DNA of 64,000 bases from Mycolicibacterium rutilum (GTDB taxonomy: Bacteria; Actinomycetota; Actinomycetes; Mycobacteriales; Mycobacteriaceae): contig NZ_LT629971.1 of NCBI RefSeq assembly GCF_900108565.1, forward strand, positions 3,162,001 to 3,226,000, in the 5' to 3' direction. Positions 18,323 through 26,281 of this stretch are shown in pieces. A program made the position numbers and the translations under genes. Within the stretch, counting starts at the first letter, position 1; each line of letters opens with the position of its first letter. Below the pieces are notes generated by a model. It did not search any database, was not told where the DNA came from, and saw nothing but the letters and a program-made list of their open reading frames with translations.

Positions 18323-19585
18323 ATGAACGTTGACGACCTGATCCTGGTGAGCATCGACGACCACGTGGTGGAACCGCCCGACATGTTCCTGCGCCACGTG
18401 CCCGCCAAGTACAAGGACGAGGCGCCGATCGTGGTCACCGACGACAAGGGCGTCGACCAGTGGATGTATCAGGGCCGGCCGCAGGGGGTCAGCGGGCTCA
18501 ACGCGGTGGTGTCGTGGCCGGCCGAGGAGTGGGGCCGCGATCCGGCGGGCTTCGCCGAGATGCGTCCGGGCGTGTACGACGTGCACGAGCGCGTCCGGGA
18601 CATGAACCGCAACGGCATCCTCGCCTCGATGTGCTTCCCGACGTTCACCGGCTTCTCCGCGCGGCACCTCAACATGCACCGCGAGGAGGTGACGCTGGTG
18701 ATGGTGTCGGCGTACAACGACTGGCACATCGACGAGTGGGCGGGCAGCTACCCCGACCGCTTCATCCCGATCGCCGTCCTGCCGACGTGGAACCCCGAGG
18801 CGATGTGCGCCGAGATCCGCCGCGTCGCGGCGAAGGGGTGCCGCGCGGTGACGATGCCCGAACTGCCGCACCTGGAAGGACTTCCGAGCTATCACGACGA
18901 GGAATACTGGGGCCCGGTGTTCCGGACGCTGTCCGAGGAGAACGTGGTGATGTGCCTGCACATCGGCACCGGCTTCGGCGCGATCAGCATGGCCCCCAAC
19001 GCGCCGATCGACAACCTCATCATCCTGGCGACGCAGGTGTCGGCGATGTGCGCGCAGGACCTGCTGTGGGGCCCGGCGATGCGCAACTACCCGGACCTGA
19101 AATTCGCGTTCTCCGAGGGTGGTATCGGCTGGATCCCGTTCTACCTCGACCGCAGCGACCGGCACTACACCAACCAGAAGTGGCTGCGCCGCGACTTCGG
19201 CGACAAGCTGCCCTCCGACGTGTTCCGCGAGCACTCGCTGGCCTGCTACGTCACCGACAAGACCTCGCTGAAGCTGCGCCACGAGATCGGCATCGACATC
19301 ATCGCCTGGGAGTGCGACTACCCGCACTCCGACTGCTTCTGGCCCGACGCGCCCGAGCAGGTGCTCGCCGAGCTGAACGCCGCCGGCGCCTCGGACTCCG
19401 ACATCAACAAGATCACCTGGGAGAACTCCTGCCGGTTCTTCAGCTGGGACCCGTTCAAGCTGACGCCGAAGCAGCAGGCAACCGCGGGTGCGTTGCGCGC
19501 CAAGGCAACCGACGTCGACGTCTCGATCCGGCCGCGCAAGGAATGGGCCCGGCTCTACGAGCAGAAGCAGCTCGCCAAGGCGTGA
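18323..19585 (+). CDS. Amidohydrolase-2 family metal-dependent hydrolase
   Basis: A 420-residue TIM-barrel hydrolase of the ACMSD/amidohydrolase-2 group (PF04909). The N-terminal D-x-H metal motif (SIDDHVVEPPDMF), a His in CLHIGTGFG, a conserved PDLKFAFSEGGIGWIPF block and the C-terminal Asp in WECDYPHSDCFWP fit the family. Members decarboxylate or hydrolyse ring or acid substrates; mycobacterial copies are common in catabolic clusters. The divergent AraC gene is the likely regulator. It ends before a long hairpin shared with the convergent DapB-like gene. Confidence 0.85.
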   Translation: MNVDDLILVSIDDHVVEPPDMFLRHVPAKYKDEAPIVVTDDKGVDQWMYQGRPQGVSGLNAVVSWPAEEWGRDPAGFAEMRPGVYDVHERVRDMNRNGILASMCFPTFTGFSARHLNMHREEVTLVMVSAYNDWHIDEWAGSYPDRFIPIAVLPTWNPEAMCAEIRRVAAKGCRAVTMPELPHLEGLPSYHDEEYWGPVFRTLSEENVVMCLHIGTGFGAISMAPNAPIDNLIILATQVSAMCAQDLLWGPAMRNYPDLKFAFSEGGIGWIPFYLDRSDRHYTNQKWLRRDFGDKLPSDVFREHSLACYVTDKTSLKLRHEIGIDIIAWECDYPHSDCFWPDAPEQVLAELNAAGASDSDINKITWENSCRFFSWDPFKLTPKQQATAGALRAKATDVDVSIRPRKEWARLYEQKQLAKA

Positions 19586-19609
19586 GCTTTCGCGGTTGGT
19601 CAGTTTCGC

Positions 19610-19666
19610 CGAGTTCTACGCCAGGGTCGTTCTCACGCGGATAACACAACCCTGATGTAGAACTCG
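19610..19666. terminator. Long hairpin between convergent genes
   Basis: CGAGTTCTAC at 19610-19619 pairs with GTAGAACTCG at 19657-19666 (10 bases, perfect), and inside it CAGGGT pairs with ACCCTG (6 bases) after a 2-by-2 internal loop, leaving a loop of about 21 bases. It sits between the stops of two convergent genes and could end both transcripts. There is no T-run, so it is not a classical intrinsic terminator; a dispersed palindromic element is the alternative. Confidence 0.5.
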
Positions 19667-19683
19667 CGGTGCTGGCCGGCCGC

Positions 19684-20757
19684 TCACCACACCAGTCCGC
19701 GGACCATCTCGGCCGGCGGGATGTCTTCGACGGCGATGATGCCCGCAGGTGCGCGGCAGACCCAGTCGATCACGTTCACCACACGGGCGGCGGTGGACAC
19801 GCAGCCCGCCTCGGTGACGTCGAGGACCGGATGCGAGAGCAGCGTGTTCATCTCGACCCGCGGCTCACCCTCGACGATGACCTTGTGCACTCCGCTGTGG
19901 CCGTCGGGCGGGTACTCCCAGTCCGGTGCGGCCGCCGGCGTGAGCCGCGTGGTGTGCTCGACGGTGACCAGTGCCGTGCCGTCGCGCACCCCTTCGGCGG
20001 CGAAGCGCACACCGGCCAGCCCGCCGGGCTCGACGGTCATCATCTTGCACTCGATGCGGCGATCGGTGTACCACGGCTCGAAACGCTGTGTCACATCGTC
20101 GAGTTCGGCGCCGAGATGGTGAGCGATGTTGCGGACCAGACCTCCGAACATCGTCGTGATGACCCCAGGCTGGAAGGCCATCGCCGGCTCGTCGTCGGCG
20201 GTGGTGCCGAACCCCATCGCCTTGCCGGTGTACTCGTAGTCGTCATAGTTGCCGTAGTCGAACACCTCCTGCACGGTGACCGATTGCGCGCGGGTCGCCA
20301 GGCTCAGCGCCGCCAGCACCGCGGTGTCGCCGGAGTATCCCGGGTCGATCCCGTTCACGTACAGCGACGAATCGCCCGCAGCGCAAGCGTTTTCCAACGG
20401 CTCACGCAGCCAGTCGTCGATCTGTCGCGGAGTCACCAGCCACACCATCGAGGTGCCGACGACGTTGATCCCGGCGGCGAGAAACCTCGCCATCTGGTCG
20501 ATCGCCTCCATCGGGCGGGTCTCTCCGAGGGCGGTGTAGACCACGCAGTCCGGCTCGAGTGCGATCAGGGAGTCGATGTCGTCGGTGGCGAGCACGCCCG
20601 TCGGCCCGGCCAACCCGCAGAGCTCGGCGGCATCGCGGCCGACCTTGTCCGGGTTGGCCGCGTGCACACCGACCAGTTCGAAATCAGGTCGGCCGATGAG
20701 CGCCCGAAGTGAGTGCTGACCGACATTCCCGGTGGAAAACTGGACGACTCTTCGCAT
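19684..20757 (-). CDS. DapB/Ord-like NAD(P)-dependent dehydrogenase, first of three paralogues
   Basis: A 357-residue Rossmann protein of the dihydrodipicolinate-reductase-like family that includes 2,4-diaminopentanoate dehydrogenase. The nucleotide-binding loop is QFSTGNVGQHSLR, followed by ELVGVHAANPDKVGRDAAELCG and PDCVVYTA. The substrate half (VNGIDPGYSGDTA, FDYGNYDDYEYTGKAMGFG) differs from lysine-pathway DapB, and no lysine genes are near. It is encoded 12 bases after an SDR gene on the same strand, so both are probably transcribed from the TetR-controlled promoter near 21.58 kb. Substrate unknown. Confidence 0.82.
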   Translation of the reverse strand: MRRVVQFSTGNVGQHSLRALIGRPDFELVGVHAANPDKVGRDAAELCGLAGPTGVLATDDIDSLIALEPDCVVYTALGETRPMEAIDQMARFLAAGINVVGTSMVWLVTPRQIDDWLREPLENACAAGDSSLYVNGIDPGYSGDTAVLAALSLATRAQSVTVQEVFDYGNYDDYEYTGKAMGFGTTADDEPAMAFQPGVITTMFGGLVRNIAHHLGAELDDVTQRFEPWYTDRRIECKMMTVEPGGLAGVRFAAEGVRDGTALVTVEHTTRLTPAAAPDWEYPPDGHSGVHKVIVEGEPRVEMNTLLSHPVLDVTEAGCVSTAARVVNVIDWVCRAPAGIIAVEDIPPAEMVRGLVW

Positions 20758-20769
20758 TTCACGCCTCGA

Positions 20770-21558
20770 TCAGTAGTCGGGTATGGGCAGCGGCAGGTTG
20801 TTCGAGTCGATGCCGCCGTCGACGTGGAAGACCGCGTTGGTCGCGTAGCAATCCTTGGTCGACAGGTAGACGCAGAGCCGGCCGAGGTCCTCGACGTCTC
20901 CGAGTCGATGCAGCGGCGTGAGCGAGAGCATCGTGTCCAATGCCCCCGGCATCATGTCGAGGCCGCTTTGCAGTCCCTCGGTGGCGAACGAGCCGAGTGC
21001 GATGGCGTTGACGCGGATCTTCGGTGCCAACTCCTGGGCCATCGCCCGGGTGAGCGCTTCGAGTCCACCCTTCGCGACGCAGTAGGCGGTCAGCGCACGG
21101 ATGCCGAAACGTGCTGAGCCCGAGGAGATATTGACGATGTTGCCGTGCCCAGCCTCGATCATGTGACGGGCGGCGAGCTGACTCATGATGAACGCCGAGG
21201 TGACACACCAGTCGAAGGTGTGCCGGAAGTCCTCGTCGGTGATGTCGAGAAACGACCCGAACGTCGAACCACCCACGTTGTTGATCAGGATGTCGATGCG
21301 CCCGAAGCGGTCCATGGTCGTATTGACCACGCGTTCACCGTCCGGTCGGCTGATCGCATCGGCCACCAGCGCGAGTCCCTTACCGCCCGAATTCTCGATG
21401 CCCTCGATCGTTGCCACGATGTCGGCTTCGGTGCGGGCGGTGCCGACGACGGTGGCGCCCGCTTCCGCGAGGACCCGGGCGATGCCCTGTCCGACACCCT
21501 TACCGGCGCCGGTGACGATCGCCACCTGCCCGTCGAGGTTGAACTGCTCCAGCGCCAT
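20770..21558 (-). CDS. Short-chain dehydrogenase/reductase
   Basis: Classical SDR of 262 residues: coenzyme loop TGAGKGVG, NNVGG after the fourth strand, Ser in NISSGSARFG and catalytic YCVAK. ATG 21558 has a GGAG site at the right distance; the GTG at 21564 is too close to it. It starts a two-gene unit with the DapB/Ord-like gene and faces a TetR gene across the palindrome at 21577-21590. Oxidation of an alcohol in the same pathway as the P450 operon is a reasonable inference; the substrate cannot be read. Confidence 0.9.
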   Translation of the reverse strand: MALEQFNLDGQVAIVTGAGKGVGQGIARVLAEAGATVVGTARTEADIVATIEGIENSGGKGLALVADAISRPDGERVVNTTMDRFGRIDILINNVGGSTFGSFLDITDEDFRHTFDWCVTSAFIMSQLAARHMIEAGHGNIVNISSGSARFGIRALTAYCVAKGGLEALTRAMAQELAPKIRVNAIALGSFATEGLQSGLDMMPGALDTMLSLTPLHRLGDVEDLGRLCVYLSTKDCYATNAVFHVDGGIDSNNLPLPIPDY

Positions 21559-21576
21559 GCTCACTCCTCACCGAAA

Positions 21577-21590
21577 TTGACTGCAGTCAA
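21577..21590. promoter_or_regulatory. TetR operator, copy 1 of the TGACT-N2-AGTCA family
   Basis: TTGACTGCAGTCAA is a perfect 14-base palindrome in the SDR/tetR divergent region. The core TGACT-N2-AGTCA recurs before the second tetR gene and, with a changed arm, before the membrane-protein gene at 22292. A further weaker palindrome (TCACACGTGTCA) follows at 21591-21602. Confidence 0.7.
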
Positions 21591-21632
21591 TCACACGTGT
21601 CAATACCCGGGCGGTGTTGCTATCGTCGGGTC

Positions 21633-22232
21633 ATGGCAGTCGTCGACAAACCCTCAGCGCGCGAGGCCAAACGCCTGCAGACGCGGGAGCGGCTGATGGG
21701 GGCGGCGATCGCCGAGTTCAAACGGTCCGGAATCGCCGAGGCCGATGTCGGCGCCATCGTCGCCGCCGCCGGCGTGGCGCACGGCACCTTCTTCTTCCAC
21801 TTCCCGACCAAGCAACATGTGCTGCTCGAGTTGGAGCGCCGCGAGGAAGAGCGGATCGCCAAGCAGCTCGGCCGGTACGCCGACTCGAAACGCAGCCTGC
21901 CCGAGATTCTCGCCGAGGCGGTGCGGCTGGTGCTGGGCCTGGAGCGTCGCCTCGGTGCCGTGCTGTTCAAAGACTTTCTGGCACTGCATTTTTCTCAACA
22001 CCGCCCGGCCGATGAGAGCAACGAGCATCCGGTGATCGTCCGGGTCGCTCAGGAGATCGAGCGTGCCCAGCAGGCTGGCCGGGTGGCCGCCGACGTGAGC
22101 CCGATGAACAGCGCGGTGTTCTTCCTGCTCGGCCTCTACGCGTTGTTGACGACCACGCACGATTGGCCCACCCAGAGCGCGATGCTCGACGATTACGTGG
22201 CGCGGACCCTGCGAGGCATCGAAGCGCGCTGA
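21633..22232 (+). CDS. TetR-family regulator, twin 1
   Basis: A 199-residue TetR protein. The HTH reaches from RERLMGAAIAEFKRSG through VAHGTFFFHFPTKQHVLLELE. About two thirds of residues match the regulator at 23048, including SAREA-x-RLQTR at the N-terminus and HPVI and FFLLGLYALLTTT in the C-terminal domain, so the two are recent paralogues. TATCGT lies 6 bases before the ATG, suggesting a leaderless mRNA. It is divergent from the SDR gene and followed by the first paralogous membrane protein after 59 bases. Confidence 0.92.
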   Translation: MAVVDKPSAREAKRLQTRERLMGAAIAEFKRSGIAEADVGAIVAAAGVAHGTFFFHFPTKQHVLLELERREEERIAKQLGRYADSKRSLPEILAEAVRLVLGLERRLGAVLFKDFLALHFSQHRPADESNEHPVIVRVAQEIERAQQAGRVAADVSPMNSAVFFLLGLYALLTTTHDWPTQSAMLDDYVARTLRGIEAR

Positions 22233-22236
22233 TTGG

Positions 22237-22253
22237 TTGACTAAGGTCAGTCA
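22237..22253 (+). promoter_or_regulatory. TetR operator, copy 2 (imperfect)
   Basis: TTGACTAAGGTCAGTCA contains TGACT-AA-GGTCA, one base off the perfect palindrome, and its AGTCA end makes a second, wider pairing. TAAGGT inside it can act as the -10 of the membrane-protein gene that starts at 22292. Confidence 0.55.
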
Positions 22254-22291
22254 CACTGCAAAGCTCAGTCGGGCGAAGCAGGAGGTGACCC

Positions 22292-22987
22292 GTGACGATT
22301 TCCGCGAACTCCATGGCCGGAAGCGGTCTCGACGAGCACATGGAGCGTTCGCGCCAGGTGCAGCGCCAGGCCGACAAGTGGCTGATCTCCGGCAGCGTGC
22401 TCATCGGCACCGCGGCGCTGGGAATCTTCGGGCTCCCGCTGTTCCTGCGGGGGGTGTGGATCCTGCGTCAGGCGCAGCGCGAGGGCTTGAGCGTCCGGCC
22501 GATGCTGGTGACCCTGCTGGGGTACCTGGTCATCGTCGACGCCGCGATCAACGTGTTCGGGTGGGCGCTGGACACCATCGCCCACCACTCACTTCTTGCA
22601 CGGGTGCTGCTGAACGGTTGGGGCGCAATGTTCGACGCCGGCTACTTCTGGCACTACAACGAACTGTGGCTCGGCGGGGCGGCGGGGCCGGGCGAGAAAG
22701 CGCTCGAGGTCGGACTGATCCTCACGGTCTTCTGCATGCGAATCGCGGCGGGCATCGGGTTCCTGCAGATGAAGCGCTGGGGTCACCAGTGGATGATCAT
22801 CACCTGCTGGATGGGCGTGGTGATCTGGTGTGTCTACGTGTTCAACATGACGATGTACGCCGACGTTCGCTACTCCGGGGTGATCCTGCCCGTGATCGGC
22901 TGGTGGATCTACGACATCTTCTACATCACGCCGTTCCTGGCGATCCCGTATCTGCACTCGGTCAACCGCGAGATCTTTTCCGACTGA
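22292..22987 (+). CDS. Polytopic membrane protein A1 of unknown family (paralogue of the protein at 26278)
   Basis: A 231-residue protein with about five to six hydrophobic segments (roughly 33-55, 72-95, 137-158, 166-186, 196-220) and many Trp, Tyr and Phe. I do not recognise the family. Against its paralogue the most conserved parts are FDAxYFWHYNExWxGG (Asp115, His121, Glu124), [21 protein letters not shown] (His165), FNMTMYAD (Asp191), [19 protein letters not shown] (Asp208, His222) and the C-terminus NREIFSD. These acidic and His residues could bind metal, but that is a guess. GTG start with GGAGGTG upstream. Not PmoA/PmoC-like as far as I can tell. Confidence 0.8.
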   Translation: MTISANSMAGSGLDEHMERSRQVQRQADKWLISGSVLIGTAALGIFGLPLFLRGVWILRQAQREGLSVRPMLVTLLGYLVIVDAAINVFGWALDTIAHHSLLARVLLNGWGAMFDAGYFWHYNELWLGGAAGPGEKALEVGLILTVFCMRIAAGIGFLQMKRWGHQWMIITCWMGVVIWCVYVFNMTMYADVRYSGVILPVIGWWIYDIFYITPFLAIPYLHSVNREIFSD

Positions 22988-22997
22988 TAGTTTCAAC

Positions 22998-23022
22998 TGA
23001 CTGGACTCATTGACTATAGTCA
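22998..23022. promoter_or_regulatory. TetR operators, copies 3 and 4 (tandem)
   Basis: TGACTGGACTCA (22998-23009, one mismatch) is followed after one base by TGACTATAGTCA (23011-23022, perfect). The second contains TATAGT, a good -10 hexamer for the tetR gene at 23048, so binding there should block transcription directly. Confidence 0.65.
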
Positions 23023-23047
23023 GTAACTGCGCTACAAAGAGCGAACC

Positions 23048-23650
23048 ATGACGGCACAGGCCAACCCGTCGGCGCGGGAAGCGCGTCGGCTGCAGACGCG
23101 GCAGCGGATCCTCGGCGCGGCGATCGCCGAGTTCAAGCGCTCCGGTATGGCCGGCGCCGACATCAACGCGATCGCAGCCGCCGCCGGCGTCGCGCATGGC
23201 ACCTTCTACTTCCATTTCCCGAGTAAGGAACACGTTCTCCTGGAGTTGGAGCGCCGCGAAGAAAGTCGCATCGCGTCCGAGTTCGCCCGATTCCTGCAGC
23301 AACGCCACGATTTGGCCACGACGCTGGACGCGCTGGTCGACCTGGTGACCGGCCTGGAGCGGCGCTTCGGACCGCTGCTGTTCAAAGAAATACTGGCGCT
23401 GCATTTCTCGCCGACCAGGCCGCACAAGGACGAATGGACCGACCACCCGGTGATCGTGTTGCTGGTGGCTGAGATCGAGCGGGCCCGCGGTGATGGTGAA
23501 GTCCATCCGGAGGTCGACGCGTTCTACAGCGCAACGTTCTTCCTGCTCGGCGTCTACGGGGTGCTCACCACCACGGAGAACACCGGCACGCGCGACACGA
23601 TGCTGCACAAGCTGGTGTCGACCGCCGTGCGCGGGCTGGAGGTGCGGTGA
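23048..23650 (+). CDS. TetR-family regulator, twin 2
   Basis: A 200-residue TetR protein, close paralogue of the one at 21633: same SAREA-x-RLQTRQR start, same HTH with AGVAHGTFYFHFPSKEHVLLELERREE, same C-terminal FFLLGVYGVLTTT. Divergence is concentrated in the ligand-binding half (for example FARFLQQRHDLATTLDALVDL), suggesting a shared operator but possibly different effectors. It is the first gene of the long run with the MoxR/VWA pair and P450s, behind tandem operators; the next gene follows 42 bases later. Confidence 0.92.
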   Translation: MTAQANPSAREARRLQTRQRILGAAIAEFKRSGMAGADINAIAAAAGVAHGTFYFHFPSKEHVLLELERREESRIASEFARFLQQRHDLATTLDALVDLVTGLERRFGPLLFKEILALHFSPTRPHKDEWTDHPVIVLLVAEIERARGDGEVHPEVDAFYSATFFLLGVYGVLTTTENTGTRDTMLHKLVSTAVRGLEVR

Positions 23651-23692
23651 AGCGAACGCACAGTCAACGACACCACGACAAAGGAGGACACC

Positions 23693-23800
23693 ATGTGGGC
23701 CTGGATCTGGGAAATACTGCGCTACGTCGGAGCCTGGGGCGGTGCGGGTCTCGTCATCTGGTTCTGGTACTGGATGTTCTCCAGCCTCGGGACGTTCTAG
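23693..23800 (+). CDS. Trp-rich 35-residue membrane micropeptide
   Basis: A very short gene with an excellent ribosome site (AAAGGAGG, 5 bases before the ATG). The product begins MWAWIWEILRYVG and contains seven Trp in 35 residues; the part from residue 8 on can span the membrane once. It lies in a run of cotranscribed genes, 7 bases before the VWA gene. Such size and composition resemble small accessory subunits of membrane enzyme complexes. I know no named family. Confidence rests on ribosome site, spacing and non-random composition. Confidence 0.72.
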   Translation: MWAWIWEILRYVGAWGGAGLVIWFWYWMFSSLGTF

Positions 23801-23807
23801 GTTCGCG

Positions 23808-25340
23808 ATGACCGAGCTGTCCGATACACACGCGATGGCGGTCGAACGCACCTGTGCGGTGACGGCCGTCGCGCTCAGCGGGCAGCGCCGCGAAGGCGTG
23901 CGGCTGGTCACCGGTGAGCACCGGGTGTTCAGCCTGAGCGCGTCGCTGGACTATGTCCAGGTCCCGTACCCGGTGCTCCAGCGGGACTGGACCCGCCGGA
24001 CGTTGACGCTCGGCGTGGCGCTGCAGTGTTCACCGTCGAAGGATCGGCTTCTCGGCTACCGCCTCAACGAACTGTCCGCACGCGAGCTCCGTGCGCTGAC
24101 GCTCGTCGAGGGCCGTGTCGCGCTCGGCTGGATCGCGTCGAACTGGCCCGGTCTGCTCACCGAAGCGCAGAGGTTGTCGACCGATCACGACGCTCTGCCC
24201 GCCGACGCCCCGGCCGAGGACATGCTCGACCGCGCGATTGCGTTGGCGCGCACCGGTACCCCGATCTCGGTGCCCGCCGTGTTCGGCAGGCTGCCGCTGG
24301 CCTACACCAACCCGCAGGGCCTGTCCGACAAGCTGCGACGCACCTTCGGCAGGATGCCGTGGACCACGACCCAGAAACGGCTGCCGCGGCCATATTCGGT
24401 GCCCGTCGGCGGGGACGGCGGCGTGCGCAACCCCAACCTGCCGCCGCCGAGCCGACCCCAGGACAACGACCTCGACGTCACACCCGAACACCGGCCCGGC
24501 ATCCCGTACCCCGAGTGGAACGCGTGGACGAAGAGCTTCCTGCGCGATCACGTCGCCGTCCTGGAACGCGCCCACCCCAGCGCGGATCGCCGACCCGGCG
24601 CCGTATCCGCCGATCTGCGCAAGTGGTTCGAGGAACACACCCACCGCGCGATGAGGAACCGGCTCGAGGATGGTTCGGATCTCGACGTCGAGCAGTACGT
24701 CAGCCACTACATCGACCTGACGACCGGTGAGGCGATCGAGCCCCGGATCTTCCGGGAACTCCTGCCCAGCAGCCGCGACGTCACCACCGCTCTACTGCTG
24801 GACGGCAGTTCGTCCCTCGGCGTCCACGGCGGCCGCATCTTCAAGCTCGAACTGGCGTGTGCGGATGCCCTGTCGCGCGCCATGACGCACGCACGGGAAC
24901 GACACGGCATCTTCGTGTTCACCGGCAACACCCGGCACCGCGTCGAGGTGAACTGCCTCAAGGATTTCGCCGACCGGCGGTTCGTGCCGCCGAGCACGCT
25001 CGGCCTGTCCGCAGGCGGCTACACGCGGCTCGGCGCACCGCTGCGGCACCTGACGAGCCGGCTGCTGGCCCAGCCGTCCGAACGGCGGCTGCTCATCGTC
25101 ATCGGTGACGGACTGATCTCCGACGAAGGCTACGAAGGACGCTACGCCTGGGCCGACACCGCGCACGCCGTCGAGGAGGCCGCCGACGCGGGAGTGTCGA
25201 TCTACTACGTCGGCGTCGGTCCCACCCGGGTCGATCCGCTGCCCGAGGTGTTCGGACCTCAACGGTCGCAACGTATCCGGCGCATCGAAGACCTGCCGCG
25301 CGTTCTCGCCCACGTCCACAGGGAGCTGGTATCCGCATGA
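23808..25340 (+). CDS. VWA-domain protein of the NorD/CbbO/CoxE type
   Basis: A 510-residue soluble protein. The C-terminal 180 residues form a von Willebrand A domain with an intact metal-ion-dependent adhesion site: Asp332-Gly-Ser334-Ser-Ser336, Thr406 in GGYT and Asp434 in IGDG. The N-terminal 330 residues are family-specific. In known systems (NorQ/NorD, CbbQ/CbbO) such a protein bridges a MoxR ATPase to a metalloenzyme that needs cofactor insertion or reactivation. The MoxR gene follows with a 4-base overlap. ATG 23808 is chosen because earlier frames read through the tetR gene. Confidence 0.9.
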   Translation: MTELSDTHAMAVERTCAVTAVALSGQRREGVRLVTGEHRVFSLSASLDYVQVPYPVLQRDWTRRTLTLGVALQCSPSKDRLLGYRLNELSARELRALTLVEGRVALGWIASNWPGLLTEAQRLSTDHDALPADAPAEDMLDRAIALARTGTPISVPAVFGRLPLAYTNPQGLSDKLRRTFGRMPWTTTQKRLPRPYSVPVGGDGGVRNPNLPPPSRPQDNDLDVTPEHRPGIPYPEWNAWTKSFLRDHVAVLERAHPSADRRPGAVSADLRKWFEEHTHRAMRNRLEDGSDLDVEQYVSHYIDLTTGEAIEPRIFRELLPSSRDVTTALLLDGSSSLGVHGGRIFKLELACADALSRAMTHARERHGIFVFTGNTRHRVEVNCLKDFADRRFVPPSTLGLSAGGYTRLGAPLRHLTSRLLAQPSERRLLIVIGDGLISDEGYEGRYAWADTAHAVEEAADAGVSIYYVGVGPTRVDPLPEVFGPQRSQRIRRIEDLPRVLAHVHRELVSA

Positions 25341-26137
25341 CAACCGACACGTACTACGCGAACGGCAACGAAGTCCAGCTGTTCGAGCAGGCCTACCACC
25401 AGCGGCTGCCGGTGATGCTGACCGGGCCGACCGGCTGCGGCAAGACGCGGTTGGTCGAGCACATGGGTGCGCTGCTGCGCCGCCCGGTCGTCACGATCAG
25501 CTGTCACGACGACCTGACCAGTTCCGACCTCGTCGGCCGTTTCATGGTGACCGGTGGCGACGTGGTGTGGACCGACGGGCCGCTGACCCGGGCCGTCAAG
25601 GCCGGCGCCATCTGCTATCTCGACGAGGTGGTCGAGGCCCGCCACGACTCGCTCGCGGTGCTGCACTCGCTCACCGACCACCGGCGCACGCTCTACCTCG
25701 ACCGCGCGGGCGAGGTGGTCCAGGCGCCGGAAACCTTCATGCTGGTGTGTTCGTACAACCCGGCCTACCGCAGCTCCCTCAAAGAGCTCAAACCCTCGTT
25801 CCGGCAACGCTTCGTGACGCTGCCGATGGCCTACCTGCCGCCGGACCGGGAGGCCGAGGTGATCGTCGCCGAGGCGGGCATCGACCTGGCGGTCGCCCGG
25901 CGCCTGGTCGCGTGCGCCACCGCCATCCGCACCGCCGACGAGGCGTTCCACTTCGAGCCGCCCTCCACCCGCGTCCTGGTCACCGCTGCCCACCTGGTCG
26001 CTGCGGGCGCGACCGAACTGGACGCCGCCGAAGCCTGCATCCTCGCGCCCCTGTCCACCGACGGCGCCGTCACCGACGGCCTGCGTGAAGTGGCAGTGGC
26101 CAGTTTGGCGGGCGCAGACAGCTCGAGCCGACCCTAG
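25337..26137 (+). CDS. MoxR-family AAA+ ATPase (NorQ/CbbQ type)
   Basis: A 266-residue AAA+ protein: Walker A GPTGCGKT (30-37), Walker B ICYLDEV (92-98), sensor-1 region CSYNPAYRSSLKELKPSFRQRF with an arginine finger candidate, and a C-terminal helical lid. This is the compact CbbQ/NorQ architecture. MoxR ATPases remodel partner enzymes together with a VWA protein, here encoded immediately upstream (ATGA overlap). The likely client is a membrane complex encoded in the same operon (genes 26153-27427) or one of the P450 systems; this is inference. Confidence 0.93.
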   Translation: MTTDTYYANGNEVQLFEQAYHQRLPVMLTGPTGCGKTRLVEHMGALLRRPVVTISCHDDLTSSDLVGRFMVTGGDVVWTDGPLTRAVKAGAICYLDEVVEARHDSLAVLHSLTDHRRTLYLDRAGEVVQAPETFMLVCSYNPAYRSSLKELKPSFRQRFVTLPMAYLPPDREAEVIVAEAGIDLAVARRLVACATAIRTADEAFHFEPPSTRVLVTAAHLVAAGATELDAAEACILAPLSTDGAVTDGLREVAVASLAGADSSSRP

Positions 26138-26152
26138 AAAGGAAACCCGGAC

Positions 26153-26281
26153 GTGGACCCGAAGGAAAAGCAGCGCAAGCGGGCGCTCATCGTGCTGCAG
26201 GTCGTCATCTACGGCTACCTGCTCGCCATGTTCCTCATCCAGCTGTACATGTCGTTCGAACGCGGGTGGTGGTCGTTGTGA
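26153..26281 (+). CDS. Single-helix 42-residue membrane micropeptide
   Basis: A short gene (GTG start, AGAAAGG ribosome site) whose stop overlaps the next start by four bases (GTGA), so it is translationally coupled to the membrane protein A2. The product has a basic N-terminus (DPKEKQRKRA), one hydrophobic helix (about residues 12-33) and the end FERGWWSL: an inside-positive single-pass topology. Unknown family. The coupling argues that it is a small subunit of the same complex. Confidence 0.72.
   Translation: MDPKEKQRKRALIVLQVVIYGYLLAMFLIQLYMSFERGWWSL

Noticed and set aside
16961..19327. 788-residue minus-strand open frame
   Set aside because: Low-complexity His/Arg/Asp-rich shadow running through the tetR, araC and amidohydrolase genes; typical of GC-rich antisense frames.
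19610..19666. Long hairpin as an insertion-sequence remnant
   Set aside because: No transposase fragment or target duplication; position between convergent stops fits a terminator or dispersed palindrome better.
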